Source: Lycium barbarum (taxonomy: Eukaryota > Streptophyta > Magnoliopsida > Solanales > Solanaceae). From it: DNA of 64,000 nt. The stretch is from positions 49,560,950 through 49,624,949 of the forward strand of contig NC_083348.1 in NCBI RefSeq assembly GCF_019175385.1. Reading direction: 5' to 3'. Numbering within the stretch: position 1 is the stretch's first letter; the number at the start of each line of letters is the position of its first letter. Position numbers and translations under genes: made by a program. Below, piece by piece: positions 25,173-36,270 of this stretch. The notes under the pieces are model-generated. The model was not told the DNA's origin. It saw only the letters and a list, made by a program, of their open reading frames with translations, and made no database searches.

Positions 25173-26276
25173 AAAGCTCATCAATATAAGATCCAATGGT
25201 TATAACTTATTGTTCAAGAATTACAAAGAAACACCGTCTAAAGTTCTTATTTTTCAACCTTTTTTCGGTATATGTTCTCCCTCGTTTGCTTCATACAATT
25301 GTGTTACTCTTCTACTTTCTTTTGAAGTGCAATAAAGTGTCAAACTTTCATTTTTATTATTTTTATGAAGTATAATTTTGAATGAAATTTAGAACATTAA
25401 ATTCTACCACAAAAATAAATGTACAAAAAAACAAGCAAATACGAATATTGAGACGATGATTACACCATCAGCCAAACAATTAATGACAATTAGAGGTGTT
25501 GCTGATATAACAATATTATGTAAACACCGTGTTATTATTGTCGATGTGCAAGATAACGCCATTCGGTTAACACTTAAAATATTCCTAGTGGCCTTTTCTT
25601 TTCAGCTAAAGATTAAAGAGTTTATCCTTTCAACTAGAAAAGATAACTAGCTGGGTCAGTGCTAAATATTTTTTTGGATTCAGGTTATGTGAAATGTATA
25701 AGAACGTTTTGCTGGATTAGTAAAATTTACTTATAGATATTTGGCAAGTAAATTTGGCTTGAAAGAACAGAACATAGAGGGGTAGGTGGTTGAAATTGAC
25801 ACTAGAAAAAGAGGTTTTTCCCACCGATAAATACTGAAAAATTTGTGTGATAAAACATATTTTCTCACTTCATTCCCATTGAATCAATTAATTAAAAAAA
25901 TATATTGTGGGAAACATGTTCTCATTGAAACACTGAGAAACATCCTGATTTTTCAATGTGAAAACACTACTATTTAGGTTTTTAGCACCAACATTTAGTG
26001 GGAATAGCCACTAAACATTTGTTAATGTTAAAATTTCAGTAGGAAAACAGTGATTTTTTAGTAGTGCGAGAAAAAAGTGATGGTGTTTCTTTGGAATTTT
26101 GGAACAATAAGTTGCCTAGTGAGGTCTATATCTCATGTGTGATTTGCGAGTCATTGCACAATTTGCCAATGGGCACCCGAATGATAGCGGCTGCGGGTTT
26201 TTCCGAGCTTTAAAAAAAAAGTTATAGCCATTTGAATCTTATATTGATGAGTTGTCATCATCTAAAGCAACAACCG
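25149..26276. repeat. Inverted repeat, ~58-bp arms about 1 kb apart
   Basis: The left arm, 25149-25208, includes GCTCATCAATATAAGATCC. The right arm, 26219-26276, reads as its imperfect reverse complement (GAATCTTATATTGATGAGTT). The enclosed 1 kb has no coding. It could be the subterminal repeats of an old non-autonomous DNA transposon; its ends were not found. Confidence 0.5.
25965..26066. mobile_element. Possible small CACTA-like MITE
   Basis: 102 bp starting CACTACTATTTAGG and ending TTTTTTAGTAGTG, that is, perfect 8-bp inverted ends CACTACTA, with an internal TTAGTGG...CCACTAAA inverted pair (about 25996-26015). CACTA elements begin with CACTA and duplicate 3 bp, but the flanks here do not match, so the call is weak. 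Confidence 0.35.
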
Positions 26277-26772
26277 GACAAAACTGGAGCTACAATTCCT
26301 TCTTGAGATTAAAATGTAATTAGCTGCGTAATTTACTCCATCGTATCTGTATCCATGTTATCCCTTTTGTTTGGATAAATAAATATAAGTCTTGTTCTCT
26401 TCTTTTATTTTCTTTTTCTGAATGGTGATGTTGAATCGTCTATTTTCAAATATTATTATGTCATTTAATGCGTCTTTTTATCTTAATTTTCTATTCACCA
26501 TATTTGAGAAACCGAACCATATTTAAATAATTATGCTAAATTTGTGTTTTTCTTATTTCTGATCAATTTTTAATGGAAACATCACTATTCTCCCTATTAG
26601 AGTAATCTATTAAGAACTTTTTTCTATTCTTGATAATGCAATAATTATATTTCATATGAAGTCAAGTCAATAAAAATATAGTTTATTAAAAAAAAATGTA
26701 TTTCGTGCAAATCACGGTCATAATGATCAGTGATCTAGTCAAAAAGAGAGCAACAAAAAATTAAAGAACATA

Positions 26773-26932
26773 CTCCGTTCGGTTCATAATCCCAATGTGT
26801 CAAAGTTAATTGTAATGTACAAATTTTATATTAAGGTAATTTAATCAACATATTAATATTTTTTTAGGAGTTAGTGTTTTCTTAAGGGATATGCTAAAGA
26901 TTAAGTAGACACTTATTTTAAACCGAAGGAAG
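26773..26932. mobile_element. Stowaway-like MITE (Tc1/mariner type)
   Basis: 160 bp between TA dinucleotides (26771-26772 and 26933-26934). The left end is CTCCGTTCGGTTCATAAT and the right end in reverse complement CTTCCTTCGGTTTAAAATAAGT. This CTCCNTYCGTTY end with a TA duplication is typical of plant Stowaway MITEs. No coding. Confidence 0.72.
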
Positions 26933-26934
26933 TA

Positions 26935-27949
26935 AAACGAAAAAGGTCTTTTTCTCATTGCGTAGAAAGATAAATTATATAAAGACATTGGTGAGTTAAG
27001 AATCTATTAAGCATTAAGTAAGACTCGCTTTAATTTGTTTACAATTTATAGGTTGTTAATCACCGAACATTATTGACTAAACACAGCACCGGTTGTTAAG
27101 TCTACCAAAAGGCATATCCAGAATGCCGAGTCCAATGCTAATTTGTGGTAATTATTTATGACTGTTTTTCAAGTCGTTGGAATAATTTTATATTTTCGCT
27201 CTTTATTAAAATTTCCAATTTGGAAAAATTTAAGTGTGAATAATTTGTAATTTCCCGGCCTTTTAGTCCTTTGTAGTATAAATTGCATGTGATTTTTCAT
27301 CGTCATTAGGGGGCGTTTATGGTTCGGTTTAGGTCAATTTTTTAATTGAAAAATAAATCAATTAAATCGGTTATTCAAATATTGGAACTAATCAAATCAA
27401 TTAAATCGGTCTTTTATCGCTTTGATTTTTGTTGATTTTGTAGCTTTTTCGGTAAATTCGGTTTTTTGTCATTTTTTCATATGGCACTATGTTTCCAATC
27501 ACATATGACTCTATTCGAGCATAACACTACCCAACCAATTATTCTTTAAAAGAGGAAACACACATATGTATTTAAGTTATATATTTAGCTTTCTCCAAAA
27601 AATCGTATGATTTGTCCAAGAATTAGAAATGTAATAAAATTTCTTTACAACGAATGGTTTTTGTTTGTACAAAAAAGTAAAGATCTAGTTGTGATATACC
27701 AAGATATCTTGACGATGATTGAATTAAACAACGATGAATAAAGATATTAATCTTAATCATTCAGATCTCTGTCTAGTCAGTTTATTTTTTAGATCTGAAT
27801 CTTAATTATTCATTCATATCTTAATCACTAAGTGTGTTTCTTTATCTTATTTTACAACCACTTAATGAGTCTAAATAGAACTAAATGATTAAGATTTATA
27901 ACAAAGAGTTTGTATATCATTAAGATGTTTATTGAAGGACTTCTACAAA
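26935..27949. other. AT-rich spacer with repeated AGATCTGAAT/CTTAATCATT motifs
   Basis: Near 27750-27840 the motifs TCTTAATCATTCAGATCT and AGATCTGAATCTTAATTATTCATT recur. An inverted counterpart (ATTTTCAGATTCAGATATATC) lies near 28508-28530. This may be the left end of a DNA transposon enclosing the ACC repeat; it was not delimited. Confidence 0.35.
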
Positions 27950-28335
27950 GATGACAGTTTACCACTACTTCATCTACTTCCACACACCACCCATAACCAC
28001 CACTACTGCCAATCACCACCAACCACCACCCTTAGGCACAACTTCCAATGCCAATCACCATAGTCAGCAGTCACTACCATTAGCCACAATGTATAACCAT
28101 CACCACCAATCACCACCATTAACATTATGTATCAATAATCATTGTCATCATTCACCTCCACAATTAGCTATTACTGTTATCCACCACAATTATCATCTGC
28201 CACCAATAACAACCATTGTTGATCACTACTGGTAGCCACCATCACCACTAGCTACTACCCACAGCCAAAATCATTAGTCAACACAATGCCATATGGGCAC
28301 ACACAAACTACCATTAGTCACCATCGCCATCAGCT
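27950..28335 (+). repeat. Degenerate CCA/ACC trinucleotide microsatellite
   Basis: About 380 bases dominated by ACCACC, CACCAA and ATCACC triplets. A 94-codon frame (27951-28235) over it is His/Pro/Thr-rich only because of the triplets, so it is not called a gene. Confidence 0.7.
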
Positions 28336-29490
28336 ACAATATAATTTCCTTAAAATATTTTATTAACATTAATTTAGTGTTTTATTTAAATTTAAATTTT
28401 ATGTTTATTAATTTCAAATAAGATAAGTTTATATGTTCAGATATTGAGAAAACAAACAGTCTTAATTATTTAGTATTTAAGTCCTAATACAACATCTTAA
28501 TAAATGAATTTTCAGATTCAGATATATCTTAGGTTATTTGGAAAACTCAATTGATTTTGGAAAATCAAAATCCTCACAGTTTCAAAAAACAGTATGGCAA
28601 ACTAGACATTGTTGAGTGAATCTCTACATTCAAAGTGGCATCTCAATGACAGGTTTGATTGAAAGCTTTGCAAAATAAAAGGTTAATTATCCAATACAAT
28701 TTTTGTTAAACAATTATTTACAAAACCATTTTTTTCTAAAACTTTCTTCATAATAGTCATCCAAACAAAAATTATAAATGTCTTCCAAAAGCCGTATACT
28801 ACACTTTCCACCCTTTGCAAAATTATCAATCACATTCAAATATATTAATCCTATATCTTTTATAAAAGAAAAAATAACTCACAATAACATACGCAACAGT
28901 TTGTACATTGCAATAATCCCATAATAGTGTGGGGCAGAAAGGTCAAGCAACAATCATAGCCTAAGCTTGATTCGTATTGACTTTGCTAAGAACTATATAA
29001 AGGAAGACAATTTCTTTCTAATATACTACTAATAAGTAGACGGACTTATGTTCTGTTTTTTCAACTACCTGAGGAATGTGGAACAAGTTCTTTTTGACCT
29101 TTTGCTACTTATTGGTGCACTTTAATAAGTTGTCACATTTTCGCTATCATCGCCTAATCTTTTGAGTGAAAAATTATCGAATTTCCTTTTCAATTTTTTT
29201 TTTTTTTTCAAATCTTGGTGCTATATAATGGATCAACTTTGAACTTTAGCAAGACCACACAAATCCAATATCAAGTACCACACAAATCCAATATCAAGTA
29301 TTCCCTTGAACCATTTTTTCTTTGCGTTTGCAAGCTTCCAAATATCTCTTCCATCGCTTTTACTCCCTCCTTCATATTTTTGATTCAGTAGTTTCTGGAC
29401 AATTGTGTATAAGTGTTACATTCAAATAAACATTAGGTGCTGTGTTCCTCAATAAGGAACTTGATATAAACATCCATAATATATAAAATA
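28336..29490. other. AT-rich spacer, no gene recognised
   Basis: Contains a TATATAAAG box near 28995 without a supported transcript, a T-rich run near 29195-29210, and an exact 23-bp tandem duplication (29254-29276 and 29277-29299). Confidence 0.4.
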
Positions 29491-29640
29491 TGTTGGAAAG
29501 AATAATTCAAAGTTGTAGGAAATTAAAATTGGTTTGGATTTGGTGTTTTAATGCATGTCTAGTTAGCATTTATAATCAAATTTATATAGAAATAGGTTTT
29601 CCAGTTTATACTCAAAATAGGTTTCATACTATACGGTGCT

Positions 29641-32066
29641 TGTCACGACCCAGCCGTAAGGCCGTGAGGAGTACCCGGAGCTAGCCTACCGAGCACCCCC
29701 TAGCATGCTTCTTCTAATCTTATGTCGGTGGACCACATATCTAACTCACAATTATCATAATCTGTACGGGCATGAATTCTCAAACAAAATATCATCTAGA
29801 TAATTATCATCAACTATGTACCATATATATACACACAAGCCATCAAGGCTACAAAAATGATAAACAAAATATGAACCGGTGAGGTCTATGAAACGCCTAG
29901 CTATACACACATGTCTACGAGTCTCTATATAGAGTGCAAGAAATCACAAAGACGGGAGAGGACCCCATCGTGCCGAAACATGTACACAAAAGAGTAATAC
30001 CAATAAACTGCAGCTCCAAAGTAAGTGGAGTGCTCTTGAGAATCCGCTGATGAAGCACCTAAGGATCAGATCCGTCTCCCTGCCTACCTGCGGGCATGAA
30101 TGCAGCGTCCACAAGAAAATGACGTCAGTACGAATAATGTACTGAGTATGTAAGGCATTAATAACAACATAATAGGGATATAAGAAGCATAAGATAAAAG
30201 AGATAACCTGTACATCTGATTACCTTTCAAGGCGGATATCATGCATGTTTAGCTTTTCCTTTCCAAAGAACATCCATATGTATAAAGTAAATTGCCCGAC
30301 CATATAGGTACGGTGTTATCATCATATGTATAATATACTGCCAGGCCATGTAGGCACGGTGTTATCATCATTATCTCGCGTCCGGGCATCCCACGTCCGG
30401 GACGATATCATAAGCTGCCCACTGCAGTGGTGTGCGCATCTACGCGCCTGCCCGGCCGACTATAGCGCAGAACAGAGTGAGAAAATACATACATAAATAT
30501 ATAAATCATGCATGAGATCCCAAATAAAACGTTACTACTCTATCGGAGTGACGTAAGGTCGGTAAACCTCCGATTTCTATTATGGAGTCATCATCATCAT
30601 TATATCTCACCTTGGAGGAACAACTATTATAAGATGAGATTAACAACCATGGATACAATCGACAATCAGGTGACAAACTCAATAACATCATGAGAACATT
30701 AAAAAATTTAAAAGCTTTGGCATTTCTAGAATTGAAATCATCATCATAATCGCCATCATTATCATCACGAAGAACATTGTCGACAATATCATAAGAATCA
30801 TGGAAATTATGGGCTTCTAGTGTTTCTAGGAATAGGAATATTGTGAATATCATGTGGAGGTTCACAACTATGTAATCATGCCTTTACAAAGAAAAAGGGT
30901 TAGCCTTACATACCTTCACGTCTTCTTAACTACTAAACGTTTTCCTCCAAAGCTCTCAAACTCTACATTCAAGAGAATTCATGCGAAGGTTAAGTCATTG
31001 AAAACATTCTTAAGCCCAAACTAACATAATTACGAACTAACGAAATTTGGGCAGTACTTTCCTTATTTTACCAACTTCCACCATATTATAAAACAACTCC
31101 CAAACAACAATAACAACATCCATAATATCATAATCAAGAATTTATATCCAATTTAATTTCAAATTTAACCAAAATCCCCTTTTCAAGTTCATCCTCTTCA
31201 CTTCAACACTTATAACTTCTCCACTTTAATTCTTTTCCTTTCTAGGAGTTACTAAAACTTTACATCAACCCAACCGTATAAATAAGATGAAGAACATACC
31301 TTACAATAGAAGAATTTCAACCCACTCAACTCCCTCCAAGATCAAGTTCAGCACAACTTTGAAAAGAAGCAAGAACAATCACCTTCCATGGATTTATCTT
31401 GAGGTTTTGATGTTTGATCTTCCCTCTTGATGATATATAAAGGTGTGGAGTGATGGGTAAACTTCAAGAACTCTTAAGAAGCCTCTAGAAGTGTGGGTAA
31501 ATAAGTGTGGGAAGTTGGAATGAAAATGAGGTCTCTTAGGATTTAAAAAGGTGGCAAAAATCGCACCCCGCTCCAATTGGCGGTGAGTATGCGGCCGGAT
31601 ACTCCCTCCACCAATTGGGGGTGATGTTAGCCAGTGATGTCACCCAAAATGGGGAGTTGGCGGTCAGTATACGGCCCAGTATACTCAGTATGCGACCGCA
31701 TACTGCCCCAACTTCTTCGGTTTCGCGAAATCACGTTCTTTTCGATTCGTTTGACCTCCTATCCTTATGGAACCTTCTTGGAACTTGTATAAAACTTAAT
31801 TAACCATCTAAGGAGCCCTACATATTCACCTCAAGGTAATGCTAAGCAATACATAACTCAAATGTTACATAATCTTCCCAAACATGACTCCAACTCCAAT
31901 TTCTCCAACAAATTTACTTCCACCGCTTCATATAACTTCGGAACCTTAAGGTATACACTTAAAATTATCACATAAACTTCCTAACATTATAAGGGCTTCA
32001 TGTCCACTTTATTATTGCGTTGGTTCACTCATAAGGCAAACGTCATGAAATTTCCAAGGTATAACA
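29641..32066 (-). mobile_element. Solo LTR-6, Ty3-type
   Basis: 2426 bp. On the minus strand it starts TGTTATACCTTGGAAATTTC at 32066 and ends CTGGGTCGTGACA at 29641. Its 5-bp target GTGCT is present at 29636-29640 and 32067-32071, and the uninterrupted right LTR of TRIM-5 shows the empty site (GGTGCTGCTAGC). The start resembles the RLG-1 LTR start but the body differs. It contains a palindrome cluster at 31570-31710. No internal region. Confidence 0.94.
31570..31710 (-). repeat. Palindrome cluster in solo LTR-6
   Basis: GAGTATGCGGCCGGATACTC, CAGTATACGGCCCAGTATAC and CAGTATGCGACCGCATACTG, plus paired CCAATTGG units, within 140 bases. This is the equivalent of the cluster in RLG-1 but with different sequence. 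On the minus strand a TTTTTAAATCC stretch follows. Confidence 0.65.
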
Positions 32067-32161
32067 GTGCTGCTAGCTATTTTCATAGCAAGAGAGTTAT
32101 TTTGGAGATTGTAAAGAGTATTTAGAGATTTATAAAGTTTATCAATAAAATATTTTCATCA

Positions 32162-32722
32162 AATTAGTATCAGAACTTCTACGATCCAGTTAGAGAATCA
32201 AATAGCTTCCCCTGCCGGCGGGTGGCACTACCGAATGTGTGCCACCCGTCTGGCCAAGAATTATACATGTTGGCAAATGCTGGGCCAATGATATATGAGT
32301 GAAAAATAATCATGCTGAGCATGATTGAAAAAAAACCTTGAAGGTTTAAAGGAGCAAGAAAATATAGCACAAGCGGAAAGAACGATCTTCTCTAAAAGTT
32401 GAAGAAGTGGGTTAATAAAATAATATTGAGTGTTGGTGACATAGTGCATCAACAATTGAAAGTTGGAGAGAAGAGCTCCAACAATTGAAGATTGAAGAGA
32501 AAGTGCTTCAATAATTGAAGGTTGATGAGAAAGTGTATCAACAAATTAAAATGTTGGAGAGAAAATGCTGCAACGATTGTGAAGGTTAAAGAGAAAGTGC
32601 TCCGACAATTGATGGTTGGTGAAAAGTACATCAACGAGATTGGAAACAAGTGCTTCAACAAAATTGGAAGATGATGACAAGTGCACCAAAAATTGGATAT
32701 ATGACTTTGAATTGTGGGAGAA
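32162..32722 (+). repeat. TRIM-5 interior with ~30-bp tandem repeats
   Basis: The primer site region is followed by an inverted pair (GGGTGGCACTACCG... GTGTGCCACCC, about 32219-32250). From about 32450 to 32690 there are eight or nine imperfect ~30-bp units of the form CAACAATTGAAGGTTGAAGAGAAAGTGCTT. No protein domain in any frame. The minus-strand 70-codon frame over it is a by-product of the repeats. Confidence 0.78.
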
Positions 32723-32961
32723 CGTTGGAAAAACTAATTCAAAGTTGTAGGAAACTACAAGTGGTTAGGGTTTGGTATTTAATTCATGTCTTGTTAGGGT
32801 TTATAGTCAAATTTATATAGAAATAGGATTTACAGTTTATAGTCAAAATATATTTCATACTATAGGGTGCTGCTAGCTATTTTCAAATCAACAGAGATAT
32901 TGTGGAGGTGTAGGGAGTATTAAGAGATTCAGAGAGTTTATCAATAAAATATTTTCCTTCA

Positions 32962-34004
32962 AAAGATATTACTAAAAAGTATTTGGTGAAATAATTAATA
33001 TATTATTAACACTAATTTTCTCCTAAAATACTTATATTGGTTGAAAACCCTCTAATTTTCTCGTAACTGATTTGAGCAGCCGAAGACCATGAAATACAAG
33101 AAAGGAATTATCTAAATATGAGATAATTTGATTGTTTATTAGGTCTGACCATTATTCATGTGAAGGACTATCTCTGCTCGAATTCACCACCACATTGAAC
33201 TGCTAGGTTTTGTTTAGGTAAACATATTTAGATCTGCCAGTGCTTGGGGTTGACAAAGTCATATTCATGAGAAGTTCATAGATAGGCAGGGGCCTGCCAA
33301 TGCTTGTAATTTCTTAGATGTAGGTTGGCAGCCAAGCGAAGACTGAGTTTGTAAAACCCCTTTGTGATCTTACTCTTAGGCTAAAACTTTATTTTCTACT
33401 TTAAACTTGTAGAGTTTTCTTCGATACTAAAAAATGTACAATCATGCTTTCACCTTCCCTTTCAAGGGATATAATAAATACATAGATTTCATCCCCTAAA
33501 CAACAATTAGTATATGATCCTATTTGTTTTTATTGTAAGTACCTACAGTAGTTCAAACTTCAAAAACTAAAGAGGAAAGATAAGAGAAGTCACAAGAAGA
33601 GTTAGAATATCAAAGCATCAAAGAAATATTCTTCTTCTTCATATGTTGAATTGACTAACACATGAAAGTTATACAAAAAATGCAGCATCAACACGGATTA
33701 CATTGAAAAAAAATTCTAAACTAAATGACTAATAACAACATAGGGTGTGCTTAATAAATAAATATTTGTATCAAGAAGAATATAAATTTCATAAATACTT
33801 ATGGGAAGAAGCAAATCAACATATCTAGTAAATGTGCACCTTTCCTGTGCTATTTATAACGATGAAGGTGATTAATATTCCTAATTTATAAGTCCATTTG
33901 TATAATCTGATTATTGAGCCAAATACATAGACAACCCCTTGAAGTTGGCAGAAAATTCCACTTAGACACCTCGATTGAGGCTTGTTCCTATTGGACACTC
34001 CTAC
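32962..34004. other. Spacer, nothing firmly recognised
   Basis: No coding. Bases about 33922-34004 (ACACCTCGATTGAGGCTTGTTCC and neighbours) look like a piece of a dispersed repeat cut by the RLG-7 LTR. Confidence 0.4.
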
Positions 34005-34351
34005 TGTAACACCTCATATCTTCGGGCTAAGGTTGACTCGTAAGATGGGTATATAATAGAACTAATATGGGAAGTGTGGGAAGTGTTTTGAAACCTATAA
34101 AAGGTATAAGAAGAGTCCTTAGGCAAAGCAAATTCAGAAGCTACTCTATAGATCATTTTTTCAAGTGAGTTTGCACCAGGTCTCACTTAAAGTGAGTATT
34201 CGAAAAAATATATAAGGAATTTTAGAAAACTTCAAACACAAAAATTGTAGATCTTTGAAATAGATTTCCATCCATAGATAGTGGAGTCTAAACGGACATT
34301 TGTATAAAAAGTTATGTACGTTTTACTATAAAGTGTTCTGTCAACTTACGA

Positions 34352-34376
34352 CAGAATTTACGAGCCGTAAATTCTG
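34352..34376. repeat. Perfect 11-bp hairpin in RLG-7 LTR
   Basis: CAGAATTTACG, three bases, then CGTAAATTCTG. It lies about 350 bases into the LTR, the zone where other families here carry their palindrome clusters, and uses the same CGTAAA core as RLG-1. Confidence 0.8.
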
Positions 34377-34431
34377 CCTAAATATCACACACACTGTTAT
34401 TGATTTGTGGGCCATAAATTTGATTCACAGG

Positions 34432-35752
34432 TGTAACAACTAGTTTGGTCATTATAGTTCTTTTCATCCATTTACCCTCGTTGACCCTTCCTTGAGCCTT
34501 GCGAGTATGATTTTAACCCGCATGGATGGGAGATACGGTTCCCGAAGTCAACGAGCTAGTTCTAGTAGGATTTCTGGAATCTAGAGCCTTAAAGTGAAAA
34601 ACCTTTGACCTATAGTTGAATTTTGGATAAATATGCCCGCAATCAAATTTCGATAGTTCCATTAGGTCCGGAATGTGATTTATGATTTAGTGGAGTCATT
34701 GGTTTGGTTCCCGAAGGGTTTGGGTGTGATTTGAGTCATTGGTGGAGAAACTAGTTAAGTTAAAGAGTTAGAGTTGACCACGGTAAACATCAGGTCAAGA
34801 TGACACCATGTCGATGTTTTGAAAGTTTCAACAAGTTTGTATGATGATTTTGTACTTGTCCGCAAGTTTTAGTTAGATTCTGAAGAGTTTCGAATGGATT
34901 AGGATTGTGTTGCGCTCGAATTTGATATTTTTGCCATAATTTCTTTGGCCATAAAGGGCACCATATTGATCAAACGACCATTGTTTTGTGTTTCTATTGA
35001 ACCATTAGATCCGTATCATAATTATGACGCCATATAAAAAAGAATAGTCGAATTTCGCCTTCGTATGAAGAAGTTATGGCCATTGTAGCTTGGATAGTTA
35101 TTGCTGAACCTTATGAGTGCGCAGTAGCGGACTTTTAGTCGCTGTAGCGGACATTGGTCAGCTGGGCAAAAATCTCTATGTATAAAAAAACCAGATCACG
35201 TTCATTTCATATTTTGAGCATATCTTGAGTTCTAGAGCTACGTTTGAGGTGATTTTTGCGGTGTTGTTCTCGTGTCAATGAGGGAACATTAATCGTTCTG
35301 AGATATTCGAAGAGGAAAGGCAAGGCTCAACTCGATTAGTTCGTGGCACCTATTCGGAATCGAGGTAGGTTATGACTTACATTATGGTTAGACTTTGGTT
35401 TGAAAAGCATATGTAGAGTTAGTGATTGTCGGAGAAAACGTGTTACGCCTTAGGGTATGAAGTTGAGATGGATTACCTTTAGTTAGTACTGTTGTTTGAT
35501 TATGGGCTTGTCTCCTTGTTGTGATCTATTGGCTTGTTGCCACGTGTGATATTAGACTTGATACTTAGTCGTCTTATCATGATTGTGAAATTGCTATCCC
35601 TCACTTATTGGGTATTATCTTGGATAGCGGAAAGAACTTGACTTATTACTGATATTGCGAAATGTGTCCATGTGTGGCACGATTGATTTGATATGTTGTC
35701 ATTATTTATTGATATTATGCAGTGTACTCATTCTCATCTTTTACGATACTCT
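34432..35752 (+). repeat. RLG-8 left LTR, first segment
   Basis: Aligns with 45477 onward. Contains GTAGCGGAC repeats (35123-35152) and a TATA box TATAAAAAAACCAGA at 35181. It is cut by solo LTR-9; the rest of this LTR is 38056-39076 and 41582-41979. Confidence 0.85.
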
Positions 35753-36135
35753 TGTTACACCCCGTAGTTTTACGTTGTGATTCATTAGGGGTTGGTTGCT
35801 TTAAGTATGGTCATTGGATCCAAGGATATATCGGATTATATCCGCTTATCTTATGGTTGTGCGGGTTTAAGTTCATATAATAAGCTACGGAAGGATTGGA
35901 GGGCAAGTGAATCAAGAAAATTAAGTTTGTTGAACTTTGGAGAAAATATGAGGGGCAATTTTTATCCCACTTGGACAAAGAATATCTTTTAGTGTATGAG
36001 GAGTTTTGGAGCAAAGCAAAAGCCTAAATTGAAGTTCATGAAGTCTAGTTTCCAACGCAACAAAACGCTCATCGATAGGACATCAGAGTAGAGAGTTATG
36101 GACGTTACAAGTTAGGCCGCCAAAGCAGAAATTAA

Positions 36136-36227
36136 CCCTTCGCGAATGCGACCAAAGGGCCACGAACGGGAAGAGTAGTACTGAAAAACCCTTCGCGAAC
36201 ATGACCCAAGGCCGCGAATGAGAAGGG
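36136..36227 (+). repeat. TTCGCGAA palindrome cluster in solo LTR-9
   Basis: Two copies of CCCTTCGCGAA followed by GCGACCAAAGGGCCACGAACGGG and GACCCAAGGCCGCGAATGAG, about 35 bases before the TATATAAG box at 36263-36270. Confidence 0.7.
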
Positions 36228-36262
36228 TAAATTTTAAGTCGGTTCCACGGACTTCAACCCTG

Positions 36263-36270
36263 TATATAAG
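36263..36270 (+). promoter_or_regulatory. TATA box of solo LTR-9
   Basis: TATATAAG followed by GGCC, downstream of the palindrome cluster. A plausible U3 core promoter. Confidence 0.55.

Larger units (their letters stand above)
29491..32961 (+). mobile_element. TRIM-5, miniature LTR retrotransposon split by solo LTR-6
   Basis: Left LTR 29491-29640 plus 32072-32161 (240 bp after removing the nested element). Right LTR 32723-32961 (239 bp). Both share AATTCAAAGTTGTAGGAAA, CAAATTTATATAGAAATAGG, GTGCTGCTAGCTATTTTCA and the end TATCAATAAAATATTTTC. A primer site (AGTATCAGAAC) follows the left LTR. A TGTGGGAGAA purine-rich tract precedes the right LTR. Flanks AAATA and AAAGA are a 4/5 target match. 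The interior is only about 560 bp and non-coding. Total about 1.04 kb, the size of a plant TRIM. The LTRs are clearly diverged, so it is old. Confidence 0.85.

Noticed and set aside
25456..25650. 64-codon frame in the spacer
   Set aside because: Short, no recognisable domain, in AT-rich repeat debris between the inverted repeat arms.
27951..28235. His/Pro/Thr-rich 94-codon frame
   Set aside because: It is a translation of a degenerate ACC microsatellite and has no other support.
28990..29210. Possible promoter (TATATAAAG) of a host gene
   Set aside because: No downstream coding region; the next feature is the TRIM element.
32450..32690. Regularly repeated ~30-bp units resembling a CRISPR array
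   Set aside because: The units are adjacent and imperfect with no unique spacers, and the DNA is plant; it is the TRIM interior.
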